From JBHIBC01 sp046758905 (GTDB taxonomy: Bacteria; Acidobacteriota; Polarisedimenticolia; Gp22-AA2): a DNA stretch of 54,355 nucleotides. Where the stretch lies: assembly GCA_046758905.1 (NCBI GenBank), contig JBHIBC010000010.1, positions 1 through 54,355 on the forward strand, read 5' to 3'. Below, piece by piece: positions 16,820-28,375 of this stretch. Within the stretch, counting starts at the first letter, position 1; each line of letters opens with the position of its first letter. The translations under genes and the position numbers were made by a program. The notes under the pieces were generated by a model. That model saw only the letters and a list, made by a program, of their open reading frames with translations. It did no database searches and was not told the origin of the DNA.

Positions 16820-18485
16820 GGCCGAGAAATCGCGTCAAACCGGTTGCGGCGCCGCTGCAGACGCTGATCTCGGCTCGCAGCACCGCTTCGAGGGAGGCTC
16901 TGCCCTCGAGGACGCCCCCCGCCCCGCCGTCGCCGAGGGCGGCGAGCGCCCTCTCGTAGACGGGGAGGGCCTCCTCCGGCCTGCCCTCGAGCTGCAGAGA
17001 CGCGCCCAGCAGCGCCAGGAGCGCCGGGGGCGGACCTGGAGGCAAGGCTCCCCTGCCGTCCCGGGCGGAGCCCGCCCCTCCGTCATCGAGCAGCCCGACC
17101 AGGCGGGAGAGGGCGCCCCGGGCCCGCGCGCTCCGCCCGGCGCGCAACGCCGCGATCCCCTCCTCGATCAGCTCGATCGCGCGCCGTCCCGGCGCGGCCC
17201 CGCCGCCGGGCGTTGCGGCGGGCCCGGCGGCCCGCAGGAGCTCCGCGCGCATCCGCTCCACCCGGGACCGAGACTCCGCACTCAGGTCCTCCGTCTCGCC
17301 GGGATCGTCGCGCAGGTTGAACAGCAAGGGCGCCGGGCCGTCGACGTACTTCCAGCCGCGAAACCTCAGCGACACCAGGCGCGGCCCCCCGAGGAAGACC
17401 TCCTGAAAGGTGGTCTCCGACACCGCTGGGAGGGGCGGCAGAGCGCCCTGCGGGTCGAGGAGGGGCACCAGGCTCTCCCCCGCCCGCGGGGCGTCGTCCT
17501 CGATCCGCAGCAGATCGAGGAGGGTCGGCGCCAGGTCGACGAGCCGCACCTGCTCGGGGATCGAGCGGTCCCTGACCCGACCGTCCGGGAGGCGCAGCAG
17601 GAGCGGCACGCGGACGGTGGTGTCGTACAGGTGCGCCCCGCTCCCCCCCTCCCCGTGGTCGCCGAGACCGAGGCCGTGCGAAGCGGCGACCGCGACGATG
17701 GTCTGGTCCATGACGCCAAGGGAGGCCAGACGGTCGAGGAGCCTCCCCAGCCCGGCATCGGCCTCCGCCACCGCGGCGTCGTACCGGCGGCGGCGCTCTC
17801 CTTCCGGCGCGGCCTGGTGGGAGAGCGGATCCGACAGCTGCGCCCAGAGGAAGAAGCGGTGTCGGAAGTGATCGTCCACCCAGGCGCGCGCCGCGTCCAC
17901 GACCTCGGAGGCCTCCCGCCCGGCCAGGGCCCGCGAGGTGGCCGGCAGTCCTTCGCCCTGCGGGGCGTCGTAGGTCTCGAACCCCTGCGCCAGCCCGGAC
18001 CACGGCCCCAGCGCCCCGGACCCGAGGAACGCCGCAGTCCGCAGGCCCGCGTCGCGCAGCGTCTCGGCCAGCGTGGTGCGGCTCTCGGGAAGCGCCCCCA
18101 GAAGCGGCCGGACGATCCCCGCGGCGGCGGGACCCAGCCCGGTCATCAGCGCCGCGTGTGCCGGGAGGGACGCGGGAAACGGAGTGACCGCCTGCTCGAA
18201 CCGGAAGCCCTGTCGCGCCAGGGAGTCGATCTTCGGCGTCGGGGAGGGACCCGCAGCGCCGTAGACCCCCACGCGGTCGAGCCGCAGCCCGTCGATGGTG
18301 ATCAGGACCAGATTGGCGCGCTGCGGGATCCTGCGGCGCAGGAGCTTGAGGGAGGAGCCGCCGGAAGCGGCGCCACCGGGAGGGGTCAGCCGGTAGCCGA
18401 GCACGAAGAGCAGGGCCGTCAGGAAGAGGAGCGCCGCGAGGCCCGCGGCCTGCGGGATCCCGAAGCGGCGCGCGGAGTCTCTCAT
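16815..18485 (-). CDS. Sulfatase-like (alkaline phosphatase superfamily) membrane-anchored protein with TPR-like tail
   Basis: The 556-residue protein has one N-terminal transmembrane helix (LAALLFLTALLFVLGYRL), then a sulfatase fold: metal-binding LITIDGLRLDRVGVYG, the active-site strand FPASLPAHAALMTGL, and ASHGLGLGDHGEGG. The position of the catalytic formylglycine is a Ser within SLPAH, not the CxPSR consensus, as in many bacterial 'sulfatase-TPR' proteins. True sulfatase activity is therefore uncertain, and a phospho-ester or lipid-linked substrate is possible. The C-terminal 130 residues look like helical repeats. The ATG at 18485 overlaps the moeA stop by 4 bp (ATGA), indicating coupling. 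Confidence 0.78.
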   Translation of the reverse strand: MRDSARRFGIPQAAGLAALLFLTALLFVLGYRLTPPGGAASGGSSLKLLRRRIPQRANLVLITIDGLRLDRVGVYGAAGPSPTPKIDSLARQGFRFEQAVTPFPASLPAHAALMTGLGPAAAGIVRPLLGALPESRTTLAETLRDAGLRTAAFLGSGALGPWSGLAQGFETYDAPQGEGLPATSRALAGREASEVVDAARAWVDDHFRHRFFLWAQLSDPLSHQAAPEGERRRRYDAAVAEADAGLGRLLDRLASLGVMDQTIVAVAASHGLGLGDHGEGGSGAHLYDTTVRVPLLLRLPDGRVRDRSIPEQVRLVDLAPTLLDLLRIEDDAPRAGESLVPLLDPQGALPPLPAVSETTFQEVFLGGPRLVSLRFRGWKYVDGPAPLLFNLRDDPGETEDLSAESRSRVERMRAELLRAAGPAATPGGGAAPGRRAIELIEEGIAALRAGRSARARGALSRLVGLLDDGGAGSARDGRGALPPGPPPALLALLGASLQLEGRPEEALPVYERALAALGDGGAGGVLEGRASLEAVLRAEISVCSGAATGLTRFLGL

Positions 18486-19714
18486 CGGTCCTGGAAATCC
18501 TCCAGCAACAGGAAGTCGATGGCCTCCCCTGCCGTCAAGCGGGCGGACCCCGGCGGGACGATCGCCATCGCGTTGCCGCGCGCGCAGGAGACGAAGTCGG
18601 CCGACCCGCTGGTCGGCAGGACCCGGACCGCATAGCCGGACCCCGTCCACCACGCTCTGGCCTGGCAGTAGACGGTCCTGCCCGGGCGCCGGCTCACCGG
18701 CGTCGTGAGGACCCCGCGCCGCAACGTCGCCTCCGGCTCGAGAAACCCCATCATCCTGCGCAGCGCGGGGCGGGCGAACAGGTTGAAGATCACGTAGGCG
18801 GAGACCGGGTTGCCGGGGCAGCCGAAGATGAGCGTCGATCCCCGCCGGCCGAAGGTGAACGGACGCCCCGGCTTGATGGCCACCTTCTCGAACAGGATCT
18901 CCGCGCCGAGCGAGCGCAGCACGGCACGGACCAGGTCGTAGGTCCCCACCGAGACGCCGCCGCTGAGCACCAGCACGTCGGAGGTCAAGGCGCGCCCGAT
19001 CGCCTCACGGAGGCCGGCCTCGTCGTCGGGCGCGATCCCGAGATCGGCCGTGTCGCAGCCGATCCGGGCGGCCAGCGCCTCCAGCATCGGCCCGTTGCTG
19101 TTCCGGATCCGGCCGGGCGCCGGGGCCTCGCCCGGGTCCACCAGCTCGTCACCGGTCGCGAGCAGCGTCAGGCGCGGCCGCCCGCCGACACGGATCCGCG
19201 TGGCCCCGCACGAGGCCAGCACCGCGATCTCCGCCGGCCCGATGAGCTCGCCCGGCGCCAGGAGCGCCTCGCCCGCACGCACGTCCTCGCCGCGATGGGC
19301 GACGTTGTCCCCCTTCGCGAGGCGGCCCCGCGCGATCACCGCGCCCGCCTCTCCGACGGGCGCCTCGGTCTGCTCGACCATCAGCACCGAGTCGGCCCCC
19401 GGCGGCATCGGGGCCCCGGTCATGATGCGCGAGGCGGTCCCGGGCCCGACCGGCTCGAGGCGGCGCGGGTCGCTGCCGGCGGGGATCTCCTGGATCACCC
19501 TGAGACGCCGCGGAGGGGCATCGAGATCCTCGGCCCTGACGGCGTAGCCGTCCATCATCGCCTTCTCGAACGGGGGGTAATCGTGCGGCGCCCGCACCTC
19601 CTCCTGGAGGACCCGGCCGGCGGCGGCCCGGTAAGGGACCACCTCGAACGGCAGCAGGGGGGTCGCCTGCAGGACCCGTCGCAGCGCTTCCTCGACGGGC
19701 AGGGGTCGCGGCAT
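18482..19714 (-). CDS. moeA: Molybdopterin molybdotransferase MoeA
   Basis: The 410-residue enzyme inserts molybdate into adenylylated molybdopterin, the last step of molybdenum cofactor synthesis. Seen: the MoeA N-terminal domain (DYPPFEKAMMDGYAVRAEDL), RIMTGAPMPPGADSVLMVEQ, the MoCF-biosynthesis core with LVLSGGVSVGTYDLVR and FGCPGNPVSAYVIFN, and the C-terminal domain. No other moa/mob genes are in the window. The ATG at 19714 has TATACT 7 nt upstream and no Shine-Dalgarno sequence, so the message may be leaderless. The sulfatase-like gene follows with a 4-bp overlap. Confidence 0.95.
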   Translation of the reverse strand: MPRPLPVEEALRRVLQATPLLPFEVVPYRAAAGRVLQEEVRAPHDYPPFEKAMMDGYAVRAEDLDAPPRRLRVIQEIPAGSDPRRLEPVGPGTASRIMTGAPMPPGADSVLMVEQTEAPVGEAGAVIARGRLAKGDNVAHRGEDVRAGEALLAPGELIGPAEIAVLASCGATRIRVGGRPRLTLLATGDELVDPGEAPAPGRIRNSNGPMLEALAARIGCDTADLGIAPDDEAGLREAIGRALTSDVLVLSGGVSVGTYDLVRAVLRSLGAEILFEKVAIKPGRPFTFGRRGSTLIFGCPGNPVSAYVIFNLFARPALRRMMGFLEPEATLRRGVLTTPVSRRPGRTVYCQARAWWTGSGYAVRVLPTSGSADFVSCARGNAMAIVPPGSARLTAGEAIDFLLLEDFQDR

Positions 19715-19727
19715 GTCCCGGAGTATA
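19715..19727 (-). promoter_or_regulatory. -10 element TATACT directly before moeA (possible leaderless transcript)
   Basis: Read on the minus strand, TATACT occupies 19727-19722 and is followed by 7 nt and the moeA ATG. There is no purine-rich ribosome-binding site in the gap. The -35 region (AGGCGG at 17 bp) is poor. The spacing matches the TANNNT motif reported before leaderless genes in several bacterial phyla. Confidence 0.42.
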
Positions 19728-19749
19728 ACCGAGCGGCGGGCGTCCCGCC

Positions 19750-20624
19750 TCAGCCGGGCGGGCCGACCGCACGGGCGATCAGGACCCGGTCGATCCCCGC
19801 CAGGTCGGGCCGGATCTCGACGACCTCGAGACCGGGCGCCGCGTGGTAGAGCGCCCGCGCGGTCTCCGCCTGCCCCTGGCCGATCTCGACGATCAGATGG
19901 CCGCCGCGCCGGAGGAACGCGCCGCTTCCGCGCGCCAGCCGGGCGTGCACACCGAGCGGATCGGCGCCGGCGCTCAGGGCCGGTCGCGGCTCGTGGTCAC
20001 GCACCTCGGGCGGGAGCCCGACGAGCTCCGCGGCGCCGACGTAGGGCGGATTGCTCAGGATGAAGTCGGAGTGCCCTTCCAGGCCGCGGCCCCGGAAGGG
20101 CTCGAACAGATCGCCCCTGTAGAACGCCACCCGGCCGGCGACGCCGTTGGTGGCGGCGTTGAGCCGCGCCACCCTCAGCGCTTCCTCCGAGATGTCGGCG
20201 GCGTGCACCAGCGCCCCCGGGATCTCCCGGGCCACGGCCACCGCCAGGCAGCCGGACCCCGTCCCGATGTCGAGGATCCGCGGGTCGTCGCGCCGGTTGA
20301 GGCGCACCACGGCCTCGACGAGCAGCTCCGACTCCGGACGCGGAATGAGGACGGCGGGCGTGACCCTGAAGGGGAGCGACCAGAACTCCTGCACCCCGGT
20401 GATGTACTGCAGCGGCTCGCGCGCGGCGCGCCGCGCCACCAGGTCGCGGTACCGCGCCGCGTCCTCGACGCGCACGGTCGCGTCCGGGTGGGCGTGCAGG
20501 TGCCCCCTCTCCACGCGGAGCGCGTGCGCGAGCAGCGTCTCGGCGTCCAGGGATGCGGTGGGGATCCCGGCCTCATGCAGGGCACGGGCTCCCTCGCGGG
20601 TGAGCGCTCGGATGGTGGCGGGGT

Positions 20625-20628
<4 letters not shown>
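19750..20628 (-). CDS. prmC: Peptide chain release factor N5-glutamine methyltransferase PrmC
   Basis: PrmC methylates the Gln of the GGQ motif of release factors, using S-adenosylmethionine; its substrate RF1 is encoded directly upstream. Motifs: DIGTGSGCLAVAVA (SAM site), FILSNPPYVG (catalytic NPPY) and LIVEIGQGQ. Start choice: the N-terminal helical domain is fully encoded (NPATIRALTREGARALHEAG...LDAETLLAHAL), but that frame has no ATG, GTG or TTG until 20514, which would remove it. A CTG at 20628, overlapping the prfA stop as CTGA, gives 292 residues, the normal length. A non-canonical CTG start is therefore the most economical reading. Confidence 0.9.
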
Positions 20629-21695
<1,067 letters not shown>

Positions 21696-21796
21696 CGGAC
21701 TGGTCTCCTGCGTCACTGCACGGAAATGTAACACCGGGAGCGGCAGGATTCCAGACGTTTCGCGGCGAGGGATGGGCTGCGTCCGCCGCGGCCGGC

Positions 21797-22129
21797 TCAG
21801 GTGGAGGAGGTCGGCGCGGAGCCCCCGGGCGGGGCCCCGGTCGGCCCGGAGCCCCCGGGCGGGGTCCCGGTCGCCCCGGAACCGTCCGGGTCCGTCGCGC
21901 CGTCGGCCGCGGCCCGTGCGGCGGCCTTCCGCGACCGGGCGTAGCGCCGCTCGAACCGCTCGACGCGGCCCGCCGAGTCGACCAGCTTCTGCTTGCCGGT
22001 GAAGAAGGGATGGCACTTGCTGCAGATCTCGAGCCGCAGATCGGAGCGGGTCGATCGTGTGAGGAAGGTCTCCCCGCACGCGCAGGTCACGGTGACGACG
22101 CGATACTCCGGGTGAATCCCGTTCTTCAT
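21797..22129 (-). CDS. rpmE: Ribosomal protein bL31, zinc-binding type, with repeat C-terminal extension
   Basis: The first 70 residues are a standard bL31 of the Cys-containing (C+) type: MKNGIHPEYR, CACGETF and EICSKCHPFFTGKQK supply the zinc ligands. The protein bridges ribosomal subunits at the B1b contact. It continues for about 40 extra residues in a low-complexity Gly/Pro/Thr/Ser tail (for example GTPPGGSGPTGAPPGGSAPT) encoded by a 30-bp tandem repeat. The promoter just upstream has a perfect TATAAT. The tail is probably disordered and its function is unknown. Confidence 0.93.
   Translation of the reverse strand: MKNGIHPEYRVVTVTCACGETFLTRSTRSDLRLEICSKCHPFFTGKQKLVDSAGRVERFERRYARSRKAAARAAADGATDPDGSGATGTPPGGSGPTGAPPGGSAPTSST
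21811..21880 (+). repeat. 30-bp tandem repeat inside the rpmE C-terminal extension
   Basis: Two adjacent 30-bp units (21811-21840 and 21841-21870) differ at two positions, and a third partial unit follows to 21880. Because 30 is a multiple of three, unit gain or loss keeps the L31 frame open. Confidence 0.85.
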
Positions 22130-22191
22130 GCGGTGCCGCTCTCCGGGGACCGTGGTCCCGCCGGCGGTGCCGGCCTGAACAAGAGGGCCTG

Positions 22192-22220
22192 ATTATAGCC
22201 GCCGCCCGCCGGCGCGTAAA
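22192..22220 (-). promoter_or_regulatory. Sigma-70 promoter for rpmE-prfA-prmC
   Basis: On the minus strand TTTACG (-35, four of six matches) is followed by 17 bp and a perfect TATAAT (-10, 22197-22192). Transcription would begin near 22185, leaving a leader of about 55 nt. It lies in the 151-bp gap between the rho stop and the rpmE start. Confidence 0.7.
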
Positions 22221-22280
22221 GGTGCCCGCGCCCGGCGCGGGGGACCACCCCCAAGGCCCCAGGCGGGGCCGCGGGGGGCG

Positions 22281-23795
22281 CTATCCCATGGCGCTCATGG
22301 AGTCGAGGAACTCCTCGTTGTTCCTCGTCTTCTGCATCCGCTCGATCAGCAGCTCCATCGCCTCCGAGGGAGACAGGGAGTTGAGGACCTTGCGCAGGAC
22401 CCAGGAGCGGTCCAGCTCCTTCTTCGCGAGCAGGAGCTCCTCCTTGCGCGTGCCGGAGCGGGTGATCTCGATGGACGGGAAGATCCGCCGGTCCGCCAGC
22501 TTGCGGTCCAGGTGGATCTCCATGTTGCCGGTCCCCTTGAACTCCTCGAAGATGACATCGTCCATGCGGCTCCCGGTCTCGATGAGGGCCGTGGCGATGA
22601 TGGTCAGCGAGCCGCCCTCCTCCACGTTGCGCGCCGCGCCGAAGAAGCGCTTCGGACGCTGCAGCGCGTTGGCGTCGACGCCGCCCGAAAGCACCTTCCC
22701 GGAGGGCGGGACGATCGTGTTGTAGGCCCGTGCCAGGCGCGTGATCGAGTCGAGCAGGATCACCACGTCCTTCTTGTGCTCCACCAGCCGCTTCGCCTTC
22801 TCGATGACCATCTCGGCCACCTGGACGTGGCGCGTGGCCGGCTCGTCGAAGGTGGACGAGATGACCTCGCCGTTCACCGAACGCTGCATATCGGTCACTT
22901 CCTCGGGCCGCTCGTCGATGAGCAGCACGATGAGGATCACCTCGGGATGGTTCTGGGTGACGCTGTTGGCGATCGCCTGCAGCAGCATCGTCTTGCCGGT
23001 GCGCGGGGCGGCGACGATCAGTCCCCTCTGTCCCTTGCCGATCGGGCACAGGATGTCGAGCACCCGGGAGGACACGTTCTCCCGGCCGGTCTCCAGCTTC
23101 ATCCGCTCGTTGGGATACAGGGGGGTCAGGTTATCGAAGAAGATCTTGTTGCGCGCCTGGTCCGGGTGCTCGAAGTTCACCGCCTCGACCTTGATGAGCG
23201 CGAAGTACCGCTCGCCCTCCTTCGGCGGACGCACCTGACCGGAGATCGTGTCGCCGGTGTGCAGGTCGAACTTGCGGATCTGCGAGGGCGAGACGTAGAT
23301 GTCGTCGGGGCCGGGAAGGTAGTTGTACTCCGGTGCCCGCAGGAACCCGAACCCGTCCGGGAGCGTCTCCAGCACCCCCTCCGCGAAGATCAGCCCGCTC
23401 TTCTCCGTCTGGGCCCGCAGGATCTCGAAGATCAGCTCCTGCTTGCGGAGCGCGGTGGCGTTGGGGACGTCGAGCGCCTTGCCGATGCCGGTGAGCTCGG
23501 AGATCGACTTCTCCTTCAGGATCCGGATGTCGAGCTTCTCGCCGGTCAGATTGGCGCGCGGGACTTCATGGCGGTTGACCTCGGCCTCGCCTCCGGGGGC
23601 GGGAACGGCCGCCGTCGCGACGCTTCCGGCCCGCGTCTCGGGGTTCGGCCGACGCTGCGGTCGGGAGCCCTGGTCGCGTGCGCCGTGGCGTGGGGGTCGG
23701 GGCTCCCGGGACGGTCTGACGTCTCGTTCAACTTTCTCTCCGTTCACGGTCGTCTTTCTCTCCTTTGTGGTGAACTGTCTGTGGGTACGATTCAT
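22281..23795 (-). CDS. rho: Transcription termination factor Rho
   Basis: Rho is a hexameric RNA-dependent ATPase that ends transcription of untranslated RNA. The 504-residue protein has a Rho N-terminal helical domain (ISELTGIGKALDVPNATALR), the RNA-binding cold-shock fold (GFGFLRAPEYNYLPGPDDIYVS), Walker A (VAAPRTGKTML), Walker B (VVILLDSITRLARAYN) and the Q-loop/R-loop region. An extra basic, proline- and arginine-rich segment of about 75 residues precedes the conserved N-terminal domain, a common insertion in high-GC phyla that adds RNA affinity. The start ATG at 23795 lies 2 bp after the engB stop, so engB and rho are one transcription unit. A start at the GTG of 'VNGEKVERD' cannot be excluded. 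Confidence 0.95.
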   Translation of the reverse strand: MNRTHRQFTTKERKTTVNGEKVERDVRPSREPRPPRHGARDQGSRPQRRPNPETRAGSVATAAVPAPGGEAEVNRHEVPRANLTGEKLDIRILKEKSISELTGIGKALDVPNATALRKQELIFEILRAQTEKSGLIFAEGVLETLPDGFGFLRAPEYNYLPGPDDIYVSPSQIRKFDLHTGDTISGQVRPPKEGERYFALIKVEAVNFEHPDQARNKIFFDNLTPLYPNERMKLETGRENVSSRVLDILCPIGKGQRGLIVAAPRTGKTMLLQAIANSVTQNHPEVILIVLLIDERPEEVTDMQRSVNGEVISSTFDEPATRHVQVAEMVIEKAKRLVEHKKDVVILLDSITRLARAYNTIVPPSGKVLSGGVDANALQRPKRFFGAARNVEEGGSLTIIATALIETGSRMDDVIFEEFKGTGNMEIHLDRKLADRRIFPSIEITRSGTRKEELLLAKKELDRSWVLRKVLNSLSPSEAMELLIERMQKTRNNEEFLDSMSAMG

Positions 23796-23797
23796 CG

Positions 23798-24484
23798 CTA
23801 GGCTTCGGCGGCGCCGGACGGGCTCCGGCCGGCACGCGGCTCACGATCGCGAGGCCCGTCGCCGGCGGGCGGCGGGGCGGCTCTGCGCACGGCTCGCGCC
23901 GATCGGTACGCGGCGTCGATCTCGCGCCAGAGCGCGGGGATGCCGTCCCCGCTGGTCGCCGAGACGGCCAGCGAGCGCTCCTCCGGCGCCAGGCCGAACC
24001 GGCGGGCGCTGCGATCCAGGGCGCGGGACCGGTCGTTCCGCGACAGCTTGTCCGCCTTGGTGAGGACGACCAGGCGCGGCACCCGCCGCGCTCGGAGCCA
24101 GTCGAGCAGCTCCGCGTCCTGGTCCGTCGGCTCACGGCGCGCGTCGACGATCTGCACCGCCAGGTGGGGCCGGCCCGGGCGCTCCAGATACGACTCCACC
24201 AGCCGCCTCCACTCGCGGCGAACGCGGATGGGAACGCGCGCGTACCCGTACCCCGGCAGATCGACGAAATACAGGCGGTCGCTGACCCGGAAGAAGTGGA
24301 TCGCCCGCGTCCGCCCGGGCGTCTTGCTCGTCCTCGCCAGCCCCCGGACCCCCAGGAGGCGATTGATCAGGCTCGACTTGCCGACGTTGGATCGTCCCAT
24401 GAAGGCGATCTCCGGGAGGCCGTCGCGCGGGAAGTCCTCCGCGCGCATCGCGCCCACGTGAAACTCGCACCTGGTCACGTTCAT
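23798..24484 (-). CDS. engB: Ribosome biogenesis GTPase EngB (YsxC/YihA)
   Basis: The 228-residue TRAFAC GTPase assists assembly of the large ribosomal subunit. G-motifs are visible: G1 GRSNVGKSS, G2 KTPGRTRAIHFF, G3 DLPGYGYARV, G4 VLTKADKLSR and G5 SATSGDG. A short basic C-terminal extension follows the GTPase core. The gene ends 2 bp before rho. The 181-bp gap to lon holds a GC-rich inverted repeat (CGCGGG...CCCGCG) but no clear promoter. Confidence 0.93.
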   Translation of the reverse strand: MNVTRCEFHVGAMRAEDFPRDGLPEIAFMGRSNVGKSSLINRLLGVRGLARTSKTPGRTRAIHFFRVSDRLYFVDLPGYGYARVPIRVRREWRRLVESYLERPGRPHLAVQIVDARREPTDQDAELLDWLRARRVPRLVVLTKADKLSRNDRSRALDRSARRFGLAPEERSLAVSATSGDGIPALWREIDAAYRSARAVRRAAPPPAGDGPRDREPRAGRSPSGAAEA

Positions 24485-24665
24485 GGATCCAAATGCCAGC
24501 GGGAAGCCGCTCGCCGGCGCCGGTCACGACCCCGCGCCTGGCGCTGGCGCGGCGCGGGTTGCTCCGGAAGACCCGGGGAAGTCCGCGGGGTCGACCCGCG
24601 TGTCCTGGTTCAGGGCTCCAGTGCGCTCTCTCAGGGTCTGGAAAGGAACGGGCGATATCGAACCG

Positions 24666-27080
24666 CTAATGGGTTACCGAGCCAGGGAATCGCTTATCGA
24701 GATCCTTATCGTAGTCCTTGTCGACCTTCGGCGGGGCCTCGCGCTCGAGCGCGATCTGCAGCACCTCGTCCATCGTGTCCACCAGACGGAACTCCAGGAG
24801 CTTCTGGATGTCCTCGGGGATGTCCGCGAGATCCTTCTCGTTGTCCCGCGGCAGGATGATGGTGCGGATCCCAAGTCGATGCGCTGCCAGCACCTTCTCC
24901 TTCACTCCTCCGATCGCCAGCACCTTGCCGCGCAGCGTGATCTCGCCGGTCATCGCCACGTCGCCCCGGATCGGCGTCCTGGTCAGGAGCGACGCCAGCG
25001 CCGTGCCCATGGTGATCCCGGCGGACGGCCCGTCCTTCGGGATGGCGCCCTCGGGAACGTGGATGTGAAGGTCGTATTTCCTGTGGAAGTCCTCCTCGAT
25101 GCCCAGGACCTGGCAGCGCGACCGGATGTAGGAGAGCGCGGCCTGGGCCGACTCCTGCATGACGTCGCCCAGCTTGCCGGTCAGCGTGAGCTTGCCGCGG
25201 CCCTTCATCATCGTCGCCTCGGTCATCAGGATCTCCCCGCCGACCTCGGTCCAGGCCAGGCCGGTCGCCACCCCGATCTCGTTCTTCTTGTCGCTCGTGG
25301 GCGGTCGATAGCGCGGCACCCCGAGGAAGTCCGACAGGTGCTCGGACTTGACCGTGAAGGTGAACTGCGGCCCCTCCTTCACGACGCGGCGGGCCAGCTT
25401 GCGGCAGACGGAGGCGATCTCGCGCTCCAGATTGCGCACCCCCGCCTCGCGCGTGTACTTCTCGATGATGTCGCGGATGGCGTCCTCCTCGAACACGATC
25501 CCCTTCTTCTCGAGACCGTGGTTCACCAGCTGCTTGGGGACCAGGAAGCGCTCGGCGATCTTGAGCTTCTCGAACAGCGTGTAGCCCGCCAAGCGGAGGA
25601 CCTCCATCCGATCCTTGAGGGCGGCCGGGATCGGGTGCAGGACGTTCGCGGTGCAGATGAACATCACCTGCGACAGGTCGAACTCGGTATCGAGGTAGTG
25701 GTCGAGGAAGGTGGAGTTCTGCTCGGAGTCGAGGACCTCCAGGAGCGCGGACGACGGGTCGCCCCGGAAGTCCATGCTCATCTTGTCCACCTCATCGAGC
25801 AGGAACACCGGGTTCTTGGTCCCCGCCTTCTTCATCATCTGGATGATCTGTCCCGGGAACGCTCCGATGTAGGTCCGCCGGTGGCCGCGGATCTCCGCCT
25901 CGTCGCGCACGCCCCCGAGCGACACGCGCACGAACCGCCGGCCGGTGGCGCGCGCGATCGAGCGGGCCAGCGAGGTCTTGCCGACCCCCGGAGGGCCGAG
26001 GAAGCACAGGATCGAGCCCTTCATGTTCTGCTTCTTGACCAGGCGCCGCACGGCCAGGAACTCGAGGATCCGCTCTTTGACCCTGTCGAGGCCGTGGTGA
26101 TCCTCGTTGAGCACGCGCTCCGCGAAGTCGAGGTCGCGGATCTCCTTGGAGCGCCTGTGCCAGGGCACGGAGATCAGCCAGTCGAGGTAGTTGCGCGACA
26201 CCGTGGCCTCGGCCGAGACCGGCGGCATCACCTCGAGCCGCTTGAGCTCCTGCATGGCCTTCTCCTTGGCCTCCTTGGGCATCTTCGCGGTCCTGATCTT
26301 CTCTTTCAGCTCCTCGATCTCGTTGAGCTTCTCGTCCTTGCGCCCCAGCTCGTGCTGGATCGCCTTCATCTTCTCGTTGAGGTAGTACTCCTTCTGCGCC
26401 TTCTCCATCTGCTTCTTGACCCGCTGATGGATCCGGCGGTCGACGCGCAGCTTCTCGATCTCGCCCTCGAGCAGGTTGGCCAGGATCGACAGCCTCTCCG
26501 CCGGGTTGAATGTCTCCAGGAGCCCCTGCTTCTCCTCGACCCCGACCTGCACGTGGGCCGCGATGGTGTCGGTCAGGCGCCCGGGCTCGGACACTCGGAT
26601 CGTCGAGATCATCGTCTCGTAGGGCAGGTTGGGCGACAGCTTGACGTACTTCTCGAACAGCGACACCACCTTGCCCATCTCGGTCTCGATCTCGGTCGTC
26701 AGGTCCACCTTGGCGTCCACGGGCTCCAGCACGGCCATCAGAGCGCCGTCGTCCTCACCGACCTCGAGGATCTTGCCACGCAGCGCGCCCTCCACCAGCA
26801 GCTTGATGTTGCCGTTGGGGAGCTTGAGGCTCTGAACGATGTTGGCGATCGTGCCGATGTAATTGATCTCGTCCGGCTTCGGATCGTCGATCTTGGCGTC
26901 CCTCTGCGTCGCCAGGAAGATCCTCTTATCGCTGGCCAGGGCCCTCTCGACCGCCAGCAGGGAAGCACGGCGGCCGACGACGAACGGGATCATCGTGTAG
27001 GGGAAGACCACCACGTCCCGAAGCGGGACGAGGGGCAGGCGCTCGATCTTCTGGCCGCGAGCGGCGAACGTGTTGTACAC
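24666..27080 (-). CDS. lon: ATP-dependent serine protease Lon
   Basis: The 804-residue protease degrades misfolded and regulatory proteins in the cytoplasm. Domains in order: N-terminal substrate-binding domain (LPLVPLRDVVVFPYTMIP), a coiled helical region (KKQMEKAQKEYYLNEKMKA), the AAA+ module with Walker A (GPPGVGKTSLARSIA) and Walker B (VFLLDEVDKM), and the protease domain with the Ser-Lys dyad in PKDGPSAGITM and GGVKEKVLAAH. The start is a GTG at 27080, 3 bp after the clpX stop, so it is the last gene of a tig-clpP-clpX-lon operon, a classical arrangement. Confidence 0.97.
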   Translation of the reverse strand: MYNTFAARGQKIERLPLVPLRDVVVFPYTMIPFVVGRRASLLAVERALASDKRIFLATQRDAKIDDPKPDEINYIGTIANIVQSLKLPNGNIKLLVEGALRGKILEVGEDDGALMAVLEPVDAKVDLTTEIETEMGKVVSLFEKYVKLSPNLPYETMISTIRVSEPGRLTDTIAAHVQVGVEEKQGLLETFNPAERLSILANLLEGEIEKLRVDRRIHQRVKKQMEKAQKEYYLNEKMKAIQHELGRKDEKLNEIEELKEKIRTAKMPKEAKEKAMQELKRLEVMPPVSAEATVSRNYLDWLISVPWHRRSKEIRDLDFAERVLNEDHHGLDRVKERILEFLAVRRLVKKQNMKGSILCFLGPPGVGKTSLARSIARATGRRFVRVSLGGVRDEAEIRGHRRTYIGAFPGQIIQMMKKAGTKNPVFLLDEVDKMSMDFRGDPSSALLEVLDSEQNSTFLDHYLDTEFDLSQVMFICTANVLHPIPAALKDRMEVLRLAGYTLFEKLKIAERFLVPKQLVNHGLEKKGIVFEEDAIRDIIEKYTREAGVRNLEREIASVCRKLARRVVKEGPQFTFTVKSEHLSDFLGVPRYRPPTSDKKNEIGVATGLAWTEVGGEILMTEATMMKGRGKLTLTGKLGDVMQESAQAALSYIRSRCQVLGIEEDFHRKYDLHIHVPEGAIPKDGPSAGITMGTALASLLTRTPIRGDVAMTGEITLRGKVLAIGGVKEKVLAAHRLGIRTIILPRDNEKDLADIPEDIQKLLEFRLVDTMDEVLQIALEREAPPKVDKDYDKDLDKRFPGSVTH

Positions 27081-27083
27081 GGC

Positions 27084-28325
<1,242 letters not shown>

Positions 28326-28375
28326 CGATCTCCTGGCACTCTTTATTGAAGTTTATTCTGCCGAGGGGCGGGTGA

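Noticed and set aside
16833..16838. TTGACG as -35 of the receiver-PilZ promoter
   Set aside because: The spacing to TATGAT is only 13 bp and it lies within the sulfatase-like coding end.
21811..21880. CRISPR-like repeat
   Set aside because: The units are adjacent without spacers and encode an in-frame tail of L31; no other repeat array occurs in the window.
22011..22026. TGGCAC on the plus strand as a sigma-54 -24 element
   Set aside because: It lies inside rpmE and the base pair 10 nt after GG is AG, not GC.
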